Below are positions 9,736 through 19,338 of a stretch of DNA of 64,000 nt, piece by piece. The DNA lies in contig JAJRSF010000063.1 in assembly GCA_024278935.1 (NCBI GenBank), forward strand, positions 1 to 64,000, given 5' to 3'. This stretch comes from Candidatus Zixiibacteriota bacterium. Lineage in GTDB: Bacteria; Zixibacteria; MSB-5A5; GN15; FEB-12. How positions within the stretch are numbered: the first letter of the stretch is position 1; each line of letters begins with the position of its first letter. The position numbers were made by a program, and so were the translations under genes. A model generated the notes under the pieces. That model ran no database searches and was not told where the DNA came from. It saw only the letters and a list, made by a program, of their open reading frames with translations.

Positions 9736-11102
9736 CTCAATTAAGAGATTTTCCCTCTGTGGAAGAACTCCTTCAAAACAAAAAAATCACCGCCCTCATA
9801 CGTCTGCTCCCAAGACCTATTGTGGCAAATATTGTGAAAGATTCTATAGCACAAGCAAAACTTGACTTTAAGCAAAATAAAGAAGTTACAACAAATTCTA
9901 TAATCAAAAGAATCAGCACTGTATCAAATAATGTAAAACGAAAAGAAATTACAAAAGTTATCAATGCCACCGGAATTGTTGTGCATACAAATTTAGGGCG
10001 GGCGCCGTTGTCCGATGAACTCTTTGATGAAATCCGTAAGACAACAGTAGGATTTGGCAACGTCGAATTTGATCTGCTCTCCGGCAAACGTGGTAAACGT
10101 GGCGAAGCGTGCGAGGCTTACTTATCCGAACTTTCACAATCAGAGTCGGCGACAGTTGTTAATAATTGTGCCGCTGCATTGTTTCTGATTATAAATTCTT
10201 TAAGCAATAAAAAACAGGTGATAATCTCCCGTTCAGAACTAGTGCAAATCGGTGGTGGCTTTCGTATCCCTGATATTTTAAAAAAAGCAGGAGCAAAACT
10301 TGTCGAGATAGGATCTACTAATATTACAACTCTACAAGACTATGAAGATGCGATCACTGACAAAACCGGGATTATACTCAAAGTTCATCAAAGTAATTTT
10401 GTCCAAAAAGGTTTTGTCGAACAAGTAACTCTCAAAGAACTTGTTACACTAGGGAAGAAGCATGCAATTCCGGTCGTGAATGATTTGGGCAGTGGTGTTT
10501 TTGTGCCGACTAAAAAAATACTTGGCTACGCTGAACCAACAGTGCAGATGTCGGTCCGTGATGGTGCCGACATAACTTGTTTCTCAGGAGACAAACTTCT
10601 CGGTGGTTCTCAGGCAGGACTTATAGTTGGTAAAAATGATTTAGTTACAAAAATTAAAAAGAACCCTCTCTTTCGAGCTATGCGTGCCGACAAGATTGTC
10701 TTTGCCATTTGAGAAAAACTACTCATGTACTACCTTGATAATAGTTGGTCAGAAAAAATTAAACTCTGGAATATGCTTTATGTCTCTGAGTCGGAATTAT
10801 ATAAACGTGGGAAATTAATTCAGAAAAATTTAGGCACCCCTGACGGTCTCTCTGTTGAAGCAACCAAAGCCTTTGTCGGTGGGGGAGCATTGCCCGAATC
10901 AGATATTGCTTCGGTCGCTGTTATTTTCTCATCGAGCTTTAGCCCGAACAAACTGATGAAAGAGTTTCGTGATTTAGAATACCCAATTATAGGTCGAATC
11001 GATAATGACCGTTTTGTTTTAGATTTGAAAGCGGTAGAAACAGATGACCTCCCATATCTTGAGCAATCAATAAAAAAAATCTTTCAAAAAATTTCATGCT
11101 AG
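9717..11102 (+). pseudogene. selA: L-seryl-tRNA(Sec) selenium transferase (selenocysteine synthase) interrupted by an in-frame TGA
   Basis: SelA is a PLP enzyme that converts seryl-tRNA(Sec) to selenocysteinyl-tRNA(Sec) using selenophosphate. Reading through the TGA gives 461 residues, a normal SelA length. Visible motifs are VINATGIVVHTNLGRAP, the RGEACE region, and SGDKLLGGSQAG with the PLP lysine at about residue 293. TGA at 10710-10712 (codon 332) interrupts a conserved helix: family members read like DKxxLAALEATLRLYL, here FAI-stop-EKLLMYYL, so Leu is expected, one change from TTA. The conserved remainder continues in frame to TAG at 11100. ATG at 9717 is chosen because the N-terminal LRDFPSVEELL segment follows; a longer in-frame start upstream has no family similarity. 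The 3' end overlaps selB by 7 bases. Premature stop, error, or less likely a true Sec codon. Confidence 0.88.
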
Positions 11103-12985
11103 TCATAGGTACCGCAGGACATATTGATCACGGCAAATCTGCAATCGTGAAACGACTGACCAATACCGACCCTGACAGACTTCCCGAAGAACAAGCACGA
11201 GGAATGACTATCGACTTAGGCTTTGCTTTTTATGAAACTCCCGAAAATGAAACTATCGCATTTGTTGATGTACCCGGTCATGAACGGTTTGTGAAAAATA
11301 TGGTTTCCGGTGTTGGCGGTATCGATGTTGTCATGCTTGTTATTGCTGCCGATGATGGATGGATGCCTCAATCGGAAGAACATTTTCAAATTGTCAGATT
11401 ACTGAAAATTAGAAACGGAATCATCATAATAAATAAATCCGACTTAGCTGATGCAGAGTGGCTGGATTTACTCGAAGCTGAAATAAAAGAAAAAGTCGCT
11501 GGGAGTTTTTTAGAAAATGCTCCGATTATAAAAGTGTCAGCGATTACCGGTGATAATTTTGAAGAACTCCAATCATACTTACATACTCTCCCATCTAAGA
11601 TAAAATCACAACGCAACATTGGCAAACCTCGGCTCTATATTGACCGAACTTTTATCCGACCGGGAATAGGCGGAGTTGTGACCGGGACACTTCGAGGTGG
11701 AGAACTCACAGTTGGACAAACGATAAATATTTTTCCCGCAAACGTTGAAGCAAAAATTAAATCACTACACTCTAACAATGCCGACGTCCACACAGCAGTC
11801 CCGGGACAACGCACGGCCGTATCATTTACAGGAGTTGATAAATCAATACGCGAACGAGGTGGAGTAATACTTGCTGACCAAAATATAGATCAAGTATTTG
11901 AAAATAAAGTCCTCGCCCTCTCTATAGAAATGTTACCGCATGCTGCCGTACCTCTTGAGGACCGACGAAGAATGCTGTGCATCATTGGCACGACAGAAGT
12001 CGAGGGGGAAGTTCGACTTTTAAATACTAAGTATATTAATCCCGGTGAACAAGGCATAGTTTTTTTCAAGCCCGATAATCCTCTCTACGCATTGCTTGGC
12101 GAAAAATATATTGGGCGACTCCCGACCCCGATGGTGACTATCGGCGGGGGAGAAGTTTTAGATTACCTTCCATATTTTCCACGCAAGAAAAATTATGATT
12201 CTTTTGGATATTTACAAGAGCGAACGAATTTGACACTAGAGAAACTAATTCTTACCGAACTGCAAAAAGAATTTATCCTTCCAAAAGAGGGCATGCTTCC
12301 TCTTGCTGACTTTTCTGAAAAAGCGGTCAATAATCAAATTAAAAATATGTGGCAGAAAAAAGTCATTCAAATTTTTGAGGGTCATATTTATTTTGAACAA
12401 TATTTTAAAGATGCGATTACTGTTTTTAAACAAGAGATAGAAAAACATCTTGAAGAAAATGCACATCTGAACGGTTTACTCATCGAACAAATTGAACAAG
12501 TTTCTACTTTGCAAAATTCTAAAGTCGGAATATTTCTTAAGTATCTTATTTCTACAGGTGAGATTTTAAAAACTAACGATAAGTATACGCCAACCGGACA
12601 AGAGATGGTTCTCAAGGGGGCCGTAAAAAACACTTATGAACTGATTATGAATGAACTCGCTATACAAAAATACACTCCACCTACAATTAAAAATCTTATC
12701 CACCTTGGTAAACAAGGGCGAAATGCAATCCGCTTTATTATCGACACATCGCAAGCGAACAAATGCGGAGCTGACTTTTTGTTTTTGACAGATGCGTGGA
12801 ATGAAATTATTCTGTTCATAAAAGATAGTTTACAGAAAAACAACGAATTCAAAGTCTCTGACTTAAAAGAAAAATTTGATATGTCTCGCAAATATACAAT
12901 TCCAATTCTAGAAGAAACCGATCGTCGTAAAATCACAGCACGTTCGGGAGATATTCGTATCAAAGGAGAGAATTTTGAAAGCTAA
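11096..12985 (+). CDS. selB: Selenocysteine-specific elongation factor SelB
   Basis: SelB is the GTPase that carries Sec-tRNA(Sec) to ribosomes paused at UGA next to a SECIS hairpin. The 629-residue protein has the full G-domain set: GHIDHGKS (P-loop, residues 7-14), GMTIDLGF switch I, DVPGHERF switch II, and NKSD. Translation-factor beta-barrel domains follow (VVTGTLRGGELTVG), then a C-terminal region of winged-helix repeats from about residue 380 that binds SECIS RNA. Length is normal. It overlaps both selA (7 bases) and the following amidohydrolase (11 bases), so this is one tightly coupled operon. The reading frame is intact, in contrast to selA. Confidence 0.95.
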   Translation: MLVIGTAGHIDHGKSAIVKRLTNTDPDRLPEEQARGMTIDLGFAFYETPENETIAFVDVPGHERFVKNMVSGVGGIDVVMLVIAADDGWMPQSEEHFQIVRLLKIRNGIIIINKSDLADAEWLDLLEAEIKEKVAGSFLENAPIIKVSAITGDNFEELQSYLHTLPSKIKSQRNIGKPRLYIDRTFIRPGIGGVVTGTLRGGELTVGQTINIFPANVEAKIKSLHSNNADVHTAVPGQRTAVSFTGVDKSIRERGGVILADQNIDQVFENKVLALSIEMLPHAAVPLEDRRRMLCIIGTTEVEGEVRLLNTKYINPGEQGIVFFKPDNPLYALLGEKYIGRLPTPMVTIGGGEVLDYLPYFPRKKNYDSFGYLQERTNLTLEKLILTELQKEFILPKEGMLPLADFSEKAVNNQIKNMWQKKVIQIFEGHIYFEQYFKDAITVFKQEIEKHLEENAHLNGLLIEQIEQVSTLQNSKVGIFLKYLISTGEILKTNDKYTPTGQEMVLKGAVKNTYELIMNELAIQKYTPPTIKNLIHLGKQGRNAIRFIIDTSQANKCGADFLFLTDAWNEIILFIKDSLQKNNEFKVSDLKEKFDMSRKYTIPILEETDRRKITARSGDIRIKGENFES

Positions 12986-14558
12986 GACCCTGCTTCATAA
13001 TGCTGTTATATATACCCAAGCCGATTCTCTTGTAGTTAATTCTATCGCTCTTTATAAAAACAAAATCATCGCAGTTGGAAATAATTTAGAACATGACCCC
13101 GATTTTAAATCGTATACAAAGATTGACCTCCAAGGCAAAACAGTTATTCCCGGGCTGACCGATGCCCATACCCATCTTTACTTTTTTGCGATCTCTTTAG
13201 GGCGTGTCAAACTGCATGGTGTTGAATCTATCGAAGCATGCCTTGAGAAGATCAGATCATATGCCTCAACACTTGGCAAAAACGAATGGGTAGTCGGTGA
13301 GGGATATTCGCCTGATCAATTTAAAAAATTCGTCGAACCTGATAAAAATATGCTCGACTCTGTCACAGGCGGAAGACCGGCATTTATCTTTTCAAAAGAC
13401 CAACACTCAGCATGGGTCAACAGCAAAGCACTCAAAATAGCAGGTATAACTTCGACAACAAAAGAGCCCGAGGGCGGAGCAATAGTTCGTTTTGAAAACG
13501 GCGAACCAACAGGAATCCTTCGCGAGATGTCATCGTATATCGACATCTATAAAAAAATCCCATCTCCATCAAAAAGTAAACTTCAGCAACTATACAAACA
13601 AGCTCTGCAGTTTGCCTATGAAAATGGTGTCACCGCCGTACATTCTTTTGACCAAAAAGATGGTTTTGCCTTTTTTGCGGAACAGACAGAAAAAGGCAAA
13701 CTTGGTCTTCGAATAAATTATTACTTTCCCGAGACATCTCTTGATGAACTTCTAGAGCATAAAATTCTATTCGGTACCGGTGATGACTACCTTCGCTTAG
13801 CAGGTGTAAAAATTTATTCCGATGGTGCTTTGGGTTCTCAGTCGGCATTATGTTTTCATAAATATATAGGCTCCAAAGACAACTTTGGTATCGAAGTAGA
13901 GTCATCAAAATCAATGCTGAAAAAAATGAAAAAAGCAAACAAGCTTGGTTTTCCATGTGCCACTCATGCTATCGGTGACAAAGCAGTTGCCAATGTCCTC
14001 GATGCTATCGAGCAGCTTCCTGCAACCCACTTTGGAGCAAGACATCGTATCGAACATATGGAGTTGATTCGTAAAAAAGATTTAAAACGAGTCAAAGAGC
14101 TCAACGTCGTTGCATCGATGCAGCCATCGCATTGCCCGTCTGATATTAAAATGATAAATAAGTATTGGGGTAAACAAGGCGAGAATGCTTTTGTCTTCAA
14201 CACAGTGCAAAAAATGAAAATTGATTTAGCTTTTGGCTCCGATGCGCCGATTGAACCGATGAAACCGCTTGATGGAATAGCCGCCGCGGTTTTGCGTGCC
14301 AAACCTAAAAGCCGTGAAAAGTTTTATCCTGAACAAAAGATATCGGCTACCGAAGCACTCTATCATTACACTGTTGGTCCTGCAATAGCGGTAGGTCAGG
14401 AACATTGCCGTGGTATGCTAATGCCGAATTACCCTGCTGATCTCGTAGTGTTGTCAGGCGACATCACTAAAATTGCTCCTACAAAGTTATATGATATGAA
14501 AGCATTGGCAACCATCTTCGACGGTAAGGTTGTTTATGACCCGTATGACTTATTTTAA
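12975..14558 (+). CDS. YtcJ-like metal-dependent amidohydrolase
   Basis: A 527-residue member of the Amidohydro_3 group. The N-terminal composite beta domain ends in GKTVIPGLTDAHTHL, where DAHTH supplies the first metal ligands. The TIM barrel carries KIYSDGALGSQSA, CATHAIGDKA and RHRIEHME histidines and the late aspartate in LAFGSDAPIEP. Such enzymes hydrolyse amides, N-formyl groups or cyclic ureas; no substrate can be read from the sequence. The start is TTG at 12975, supported by AAAGGAGAG ending six bases upstream. It overlaps the selB end by 11 bases, an unusual partner for the selenocysteine genes and probably only co-transcribed. Confidence 0.88.
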   Translation: MKAKTLLHNAVIYTQADSLVVNSIALYKNKIIAVGNNLEHDPDFKSYTKIDLQGKTVIPGLTDAHTHLYFFAISLGRVKLHGVESIEACLEKIRSYASTLGKNEWVVGEGYSPDQFKKFVEPDKNMLDSVTGGRPAFIFSKDQHSAWVNSKALKIAGITSTTKEPEGGAIVRFENGEPTGILREMSSYIDIYKKIPSPSKSKLQQLYKQALQFAYENGVTAVHSFDQKDGFAFFAEQTEKGKLGLRINYYFPETSLDELLEHKILFGTGDDYLRLAGVKIYSDGALGSQSALCFHKYIGSKDNFGIEVESSKSMLKKMKKANKLGFPCATHAIGDKAVANVLDAIEQLPATHFGARHRIEHMELIRKKDLKRVKELNVVASMQPSHCPSDIKMINKYWGKQGENAFVFNTVQKMKIDLAFGSDAPIEPMKPLDGIAAAVLRAKPKSREKFYPEQKISATEALYHYTVGPAIAVGQEHCRGMLMPNYPADLVVLSGDITKIAPTKLYDMKALATIFDGKVVYDPYDLF

Positions 14559-14603
14559 AAAATAAAAAGCAATCTATGAATGCTCTTTTGTTACGAATTG
14601 TTA

Positions 14604-14632
14604 TTGACAACAAACAATTACTATAACATATT
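14604..14632 (+). promoter_or_regulatory. Possible sigma-70-type promoter for the NfeD-slipin pair
   Basis: TTGACA at 14604-14609, then 17 bases and CATATT at 14627-14632. The -35 match is perfect and the -10 is weak. It lies only a few bases before the ATG at 14638, so the transcript would be nearly leaderless; no ribosome binding site is seen there either. Confidence 0.3.
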
Positions 14633-14637
14633 TCAGT

Positions 14638-15942
14638 ATGAAAAATGTAACTCGATATTTGTTAACTTTTCTTTTTTCATCCTTTCTAATCATACAAAAT
14701 TCTTACGCTGAAAATCTGACTGACTCAACTGATTCCACAACTGAATCAATCGTTTATCAATTGCATGTCGATCGCATGGTTGGTACTGTTATGCACGATC
14801 GCATTATCAATGCGATAGAACTAGCCGATGACGACCAAGCTGAACTTCTTCTTATAACGATGAACCCTCCGGGCGGTTATACATCAACAACGAGAAAAAT
14901 CTGTTCAGCGATATTAGCATCCGAAACACCTGTCTGCGTTTTTGTCTATCCACAAGGTTCACACGCCGGCTCGGCGGGAGCATACATTTTATATGCATCC
15001 CATATCGCGGCAATGGCACACACGACCAATATCGGCTCGGCACATCCTGTCGGCGGTGAAGGACAGGATATTGATTCTATCATGAATGAAAAAGTAACCA
15101 ACGATGCAGTCGCACAGATAAAATCGTACGCTGAAAAACATGGGCGAAATATCGAATGGGCAGAAAAAGCTGTCCGTGAATCTGTCAACATAACTAGCAA
15201 AGAGGCACTCGAAATGGGTGTTGTTGAATTCACTGCTGAGGATGTTGAAGGTCTCCTCGACCAACTTGATTCGCTTGTAGTAGAAACAACTGTAGGCAAA
15301 AAAGTTTTGAGTTTGAAAGAAAGAAGCGTTATTCCAATTGAAATGACTATCGCCGAAAAACTGTTAAAACTTCTCACCAGCCCCGATTTTATAATGATGC
15401 TTATGGCATTTGGGCTTGCAGGTATAACTATTGAACTGTATAATCCGGGAGCGATTCTTCCCGGGGTTGTTGGCGTGCTTTCACTCATATTGATTCTCTA
15501 CTCATCGCAAACTCTTCCATACAATGTGGCAGGTATTTTACTAATTCTTTTTGCGGTGGCTCTTTTTATAGCCGAAATAAAAGTTGTCTCTCATGGCATT
15601 TTAGCGATTGGCGGCTTGGTATCATTTTTCCTAGGAGGTACTATGTTATTTGATTCGGTAGACCCTGAACTGCAAGTTTCTAAATCTCTTCTTATTGCGA
15701 TTGTCACACTTGGTGGTTTGTTTATGGCACTCATAATGACTCTCGTTATTAAAGACCGCAAGCAAAGACCAACGACCGGCAACGAAGGAATGATTGGTCT
15801 TACCGCAGAAGTGCGTGCTGAAAATATGGTTTATCTAAACGGTGCGTTGTGGCAGGCGGAGTCCGATGAAACCCTGGTACGTGGTGACAAAGTAACAATT
15901 ACGGCAGTTAATAAATTACTTTTAAAAGTCAAAAAAATCTAA
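14638..15942 (+). CDS. NfeD-family membrane-bound serine protease
   Basis: A 434-residue protein with a signal segment (1-24), an N-terminal ClpP-like protease domain and a membrane/OB-fold C-terminal part. The catalytic serine lies in HAGSAGAY (about Ser112) after the oxyanion-type MNPPGG loop. Four or so hydrophobic segments follow at about 250-370, then the soluble NfeD OB domain from about 385 (IGLTAEVR...). Long NfeD proteins cleave the C-terminus of stomatin/slipin partners and work in membrane quality control. The slipin gene follows 16 bases downstream, the classic arrangement. Confidence 0.88.
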   Translation: MKNVTRYLLTFLFSSFLIIQNSYAENLTDSTDSTTESIVYQLHVDRMVGTVMHDRIINAIELADDDQAELLLITMNPPGGYTSTTRKICSAILASETPVCVFVYPQGSHAGSAGAYILYASHIAAMAHTTNIGSAHPVGGEGQDIDSIMNEKVTNDAVAQIKSYAEKHGRNIEWAEKAVRESVNITSKEALEMGVVEFTAEDVEGLLDQLDSLVVETTVGKKVLSLKERSVIPIEMTIAEKLLKLLTSPDFIMMLMAFGLAGITIELYNPGAILPGVVGVLSLILILYSSQTLPYNVAGILLILFAVALFIAEIKVVSHGILAIGGLVSFFLGGTMLFDSVDPELQVSKSLLIAIVTLGGLFMALIMTLVIKDRKQRPTTGNEGMIGLTAEVRAENMVYLNGALWQAESDETLVRGDKVTITAVNKLLLKVKKI

Positions 15943-15958
15943 AAATATCGAGGTTATT

Positions 15959-16726
15959 ATGCCATTTCAAGGAATCCTGATTCTTGTTTTTATTTTTATG
16001 TTCTTAATCTTTAACATTGTCAAAATTTTAAAAGAGTACGAACGTGGCGTTATCTTTCGTCTTGGTCGACTCGTAGGTTCTCGTGGACCGGGGTTGATAA
16101 TCCTTATTCCATTTATTGAAAAAATGACACGTGTCGATTTGCGTGTTATCACTTATGATATCCCGCCACAAGATGTCATCACCAAGGATAACGTCTCTAT
16201 CAAAGTAAACGCTGTTCTCTATTTCCAAGTGACTGATCCGAATAACGCTATCGTGACTGTTGCAAACTTTTTTGAAGCTACTTCACAAATTGCCCAGACA
16301 ACACTTCGGTCAGTCTTAGGGCAGGTTGAACTTGATGATTTGCTTGCTCAACGTGAAAAAATCAATGCCCGTCTGCAAAAAATTATCGACGAACAAACCG
16401 AACCTTGGGGAATATAAGTCTCTGTTGTTGAAGTGAAAAATGTCGATCTACCACCTGAAATGACTCGTGCCATGGCGAAACACGCCGAGGCAGAACGTGC
16501 ACGTCGGGCAAAAGTTATTCATGCCGAAGGTGAATTCCAGGCATCACAAAAGATTGCCGATGCTGCTAATGTTATCGCAACTGCTCCAAATGCGATGCAG
16601 CTTAGGTTCTTGCAGACGCTTGTTGAGGTATCCGCTGAGAAAAACTCAACTATGATATTCCCGGTTCCAATTGATCTGCTCGGCTCACTCAAAGATTACC
16701 TCGACCGCGGTAACAGCAAAGAGTAA
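15959..16726 (+). pseudogene. Slipin (SPFH/stomatin-like protein) interrupted by an in-frame TAA
   Basis: Read through, the product is 255 residues, a normal slipin length: one N-terminal membrane segment (about 5-25), [11 protein letters not shown], the SPFH core with [12 protein letters not shown], and a C-terminal coiled coil rich in Ala/Glu/Arg. Slipins scaffold membrane microdomains with NfeD proteases. TAA at 16415-16417 (codon 153) falls in the highly conserved segment EPWGI[16 protein letters not shown], where family members have Lys (WGIKV); AAA to TAA is a single change. The conserved protein continues in frame to 16726 with no further damage. AGG upstream of ATG 15959 is the ribosome binding site. 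A short internal start at 16433 would make only the coiled coil. Confidence 0.88.
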
Positions 16727-16819
16727 CGATTGATTAATTTTCGTCAGGAAAGGGTTCCTGACGATGCTATCCGAATAGGCATCCAAACCATCCTCGCGAA
16801 AGCGGGGAACCATATAATT

Positions 16820-16850
16820 GTAGGGCAGGTCTTTCCGAGACCTGCCTATA
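16820..16850 (+). repeat. Dispersed GTAGGKC hairpin element, type I
   Basis: A perfect nine-base stem, GGCAGGTCT and AGACCTGCC around a TTCCG loop, preceded by GTAG. The reverse complement of the copy near 40.9 kb has the same loop and nearly the same stem. Confidence 0.75.
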
Positions 16851-16877
16851 CTTATATGTATTTACGTTCAGTTATTT

Positions 16878-16927
16878 GTAGGGCAGAACTCGACGAGCTT
16901 TAAAGCTCTTTAGCAGTTCTGCCTTTT
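16878..16927 (+). repeat. Dispersed GTAGGKC hairpin element, type II
   Basis: GTAGGGCAGAACT pairs with AGTTCTGCC, enclosing a second small hairpin GAGCTTTAAAGCTC. A T-run follows, so it could stop transcription leaving the slipin gene. The copy at 37.9 kb is closely similar. Confidence 0.75.
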
Positions 16928-16939
16928 CAAATATACTCT

Positions 16940-16987
16940 GTCGGGTTTCTCGATTATATTTTTATAGAATCGGAACACCGACCTACG
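16940..16987 (-). repeat. Dispersed GTAGGKC element, type III
   Basis: Runs from TGTCGGGTTTCTC to CCGACCTACG with an AT-rich middle. Two further copies lie at 50618-50668 and 52020-52086, with the same ends and a GAATC/GGAAC segment. Confidence 0.65.
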
Positions 16988-16999
16988 AGTACTTTTCTA

Positions 17000-17115
17000 A
17001 AGTTATCCACATTGCGAAACAACTTTTTCCTTGTAATTAAATCAATCTTATTAACTTACAGCAAAATGGGTTCGTTTTTCGTATATAGCGTTTTTTTACA
17101 ATTTACACTTTCTTT
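17000..17115 (+). repeat. About 110-bp dispersed repeat, copy 1
   Basis: Begins AGTTATCCACA and contains AAATGGGTTCGTTTT and a T-run. The reverse strand of about 50960-51075 aligns along its length, starting AGTTATCAACA and including AAATTGGGTTCGTTTT. TTATCCACA at 17003-17011 matches the classic DnaA-box 9-mer. Confidence 0.55.
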
Positions 17116-17272
17116 TCAAAATTATATTTCATCTCATAGTACTGGTGAGGGTGTGAAATTACATTGATGATGTATAGATTCTGCAACAGCAGTCATTGCG
17201 AACGACCAAAGGGAGTGTGGCACTCTTGTCTTTCAAGCTTGACAATAAAGACAATAACAGCGTTTATAAAGT

Positions 17273-17944
17273 ATGGATGGAAAGATTATTCAAAACTTCT
17301 GGAAAATTTCTGCTTTGTTATTAGCAATGTTCTATACTACTAGTGCTCAAGAAAATAAATCTGATTCTTTCAATGAAAATTATTCAGCTATGTTTATTGA
17401 TTATGGTCATATTGAGAATAATTCAGTTAGTATACATCAAATCTTTTTAAGTGGAGGGAACATATATAAAAATAAATCATTAGAATATAGGTTTGCATTA
17501 ATGCCTATCTCTTTTGTAAGAAGAAATTCTCAAACTTTCAGATATAGTTTTCAATTACCGGTTTCTTTAGTGTTGTATTACGTAGGAAGTAAGCTTGATA
17601 AAATATTTTACCCAAATCAAAAAGAAGATTTTTGGGATTCACCTAGATTAACAACATTTCTTTTTTATTCTCCTTTTAGTTCAATTCAATATAAAATCAG
17701 TAAAAAAACTTCTATTGGGTTTTCTAATTCAACAGATTTTTTACTTATAAGAGATAAAGGTTTAGACCGGGGGATTCTAGTCACCCCGGCAGTAGGAATG
17801 ACATATTTCCTTATTGACGGAAAACATCGTAGGAGTGGTTTTACATTTTCATTAACTTACTCTCATTTTTTCAATTATGATAGTGCATCTGAAGCAGATG
17901 GGTTTGGCTTCAAGATAAATCTGTATTGGACTCCTAGCAATTAG
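17273..17944 (+). CDS. Hypothetical exported protein, probable outer-membrane barrel
   Basis: A 223-residue protein not recognised as a known family. A signal peptide runs to about residue 25 (ends TTSAQ). The rest is rich in alternating polar/aromatic strands (YRFALMPISF, GFTFSLTYSHFF) and small turns, as in short outer-membrane beta-barrels. It stands alone between two repeat-rich spacers. ATG at 17273 is near a second ATG-less context and has no clear ribosome binding site. Function unknown. Confidence 0.55.
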   Translation: MDGKIIQNFWKISALLLAMFYTTSAQENKSDSFNENYSAMFIDYGHIENNSVSIHQIFLSGGNIYKNKSLEYRFALMPISFVRRNSQTFRYSFQLPVSLVLYYVGSKLDKIFYPNQKEDFWDSPRLTTFLFYSPFSSIQYKISKKTSIGFSNSTDFLLIRDKGLDRGILVTPAVGMTYFLIDGKHRRSGFTFSLTYSHFFNYDSASEADGFGFKINLYWTPSN

Positions 17945-18117
17945 AAAGTCCTAGATACCTGCCTCCGCAGGTATGACATAAAAAAAGCAGGTAAGGCATT
18001 ATACAAAGATGAGATTGTCACAATTACCAAGGTGAACTTGCAATGACAGGAATTTCCAATATCACATTCTGTCTGCCCACCATTGCTAATCAGACCTAAA
18101 CTACATATCTTCAAACT

Positions 18118-19338
18118 ATGTCATCAACTCTGAAAATCACAGGAACGCAAGCAAGGCGGCTTGCCTTGCACGCATCGCTTCTCTATGGAAAGCCAAAACT
18201 TCCTAAAGGTAAAGATGGCGTCGAAGAAGCTATCAAGCATCTCGGCTACACTCAGATAGATACTATCTCGGTGATAGCACGGGCGCATCATCACACTCTC
18301 TGGACACGATGCCAAGACTACAAGCCTGAGTCTCTCGATCAGCTCTTAGCCGATGATAAGCGAATCTTTGAATACTGGGGACATGCTATGTCGTATCTCC
18401 CGATTGAGGATTACAGGTTTTACACTCATGCATTCAAACGTTTTAATAAACCGGATGGCAAGTGGAGCAGTATACGGTTTGAAAAAACTCGAACTCTTTT
18501 ACCTCAAATCGTAAAACGTATCAAACAAGAGGGTGCCTTAGGTTCAAAAGATTTTGAGGCTGTCGGTACAAAAAAAGTAAAAGGATGGTGGGATTTCAAA
18601 CCGGCAAAAATCGGTCTTGAACTTTTATATTGGCAGGGGAAGCTGATGGTTTCCGAGCGTCAGAATTTTCATCGGAAATATGACCTGACCAAACGGGTAC
18701 TTCCAGACTATATCAACACAAAAACTCCAACCCAAAAAGAGCAATCCGTCTTTTGGATAAAGCGGGCGTTGCAGTCATATGGTATCGCGACACTTTCAGA
18801 AATAAAGAAACATAACCATCAGGTTGATAAAAAAGCAATTGAGAAGCATCTGCAACTTCTACTTATAAACAAAACTGTGATGGAAATAGAAGTAGATTCT
18901 CTCAAAGACACATATTTTGCTCTGAACGATTTTATTGACAGAAATTACCCCATCAAAAAGAAAGCAGACAGACTACATATTTTGTCGCCATTTGACAATG
19001 CTGTTATATTGCGGGACCGAATGCAAAGACTATTTAATTTTGAGTACACAATCGAATGTTATCTGCCGAAACCAAAACGGACATTCGGTTATTTCGTCTT
19101 ACCAATTTTGTGGGGAGATAAACTTGTCGGTCGTCTTGATGCCAAGGCTGATCGAAAAATCGGGCAACTTATCGTGCATAATATCTATTTAGAAAACGGG
19201 TTCCAACCGACCGAATTATTTATAAAAGCATTCGGCAAAAAAATCCAATTATTTGCCAAATTCAATAATTGCAGCTCAATAGCAATAAAACAAACATCCC
19301 CCAGTACACTTCTGTCAAAATTATCAAAACAACTCTAA
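18118..19338 (+). CDS. YcaQ-like winged-helix DNA glycosylase family protein
   Basis: A 406-residue member of the HTH_42/YcaQ (AlkX) family, DNA glycosylases that unhook interstrand crosslinks and remove bulky N7-guanine adducts. The N-terminal part carries the segment YTQIDTISVIARAHH near residue 45, containing the catalytic QxD motif (Gln-Ile-Asp). Tandem winged helices follow, then a beta-rich C-terminal domain (LGxRLDAKADRK-type ending: VGRLDAKADRK). Length is normal for the family. The gene is isolated, with repeats before it and a palindromic RNA-like structure after it. Confidence 0.83.
   Translation: MSSTLKITGTQARRLALHASLLYGKPKLPKGKDGVEEAIKHLGYTQIDTISVIARAHHHTLWTRCQDYKPESLDQLLADDKRIFEYWGHAMSYLPIEDYRFYTHAFKRFNKPDGKWSSIRFEKTRTLLPQIVKRIKQEGALGSKDFEAVGTKKVKGWWDFKPAKIGLELLYWQGKLMVSERQNFHRKYDLTKRVLPDYINTKTPTQKEQSVFWIKRALQSYGIATLSEIKKHNHQVDKKAIEKHLQLLLINKTVMEIEVDSLKDTYFALNDFIDRNYPIKKKADRLHILSPFDNAVILRDRMQRLFNFEYTIECYLPKPKRTFGYFVLPILWGDKLVGRLDAKADRKIGQLIVHNIYLENGFQPTELFIKAFGKKIQLFAKFNNCSSIAIKQTSPSTLLSKLSKQL

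Larger units (their letters stand above)
16727..17272. other. 546-bp gene-free spacer filled with repeats
   Basis: No coding region is supported. The spacer holds two hairpin elements of the GTAGGKC family (16820-16850, 16878-16927), one TCGGGTTTC/CCGACCTAC element (16940-16987), a roughly 110-bp repeat shared with the 51-kb spacer (17000-17115), and near 17190 a fragment 'gtcattgcgaacga' of a common dispersed bacterial repeat type. No transcription signal could be assigned with confidence. Confidence 0.7.

Noticed and set aside
14946-15488. 180-residue open frame antisense to the NfeD gene
   Set aside because: It mirrors the coding frame of a well-supported gene on the other strand and has no family similarity.
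17003-17011. Replication origin, from a DnaA box
   Set aside because: Only one perfect box is present, and there is no cluster, dnaA/dnaN or AT-rich unwinding element; the box is better explained as part of a dispersed repeat.
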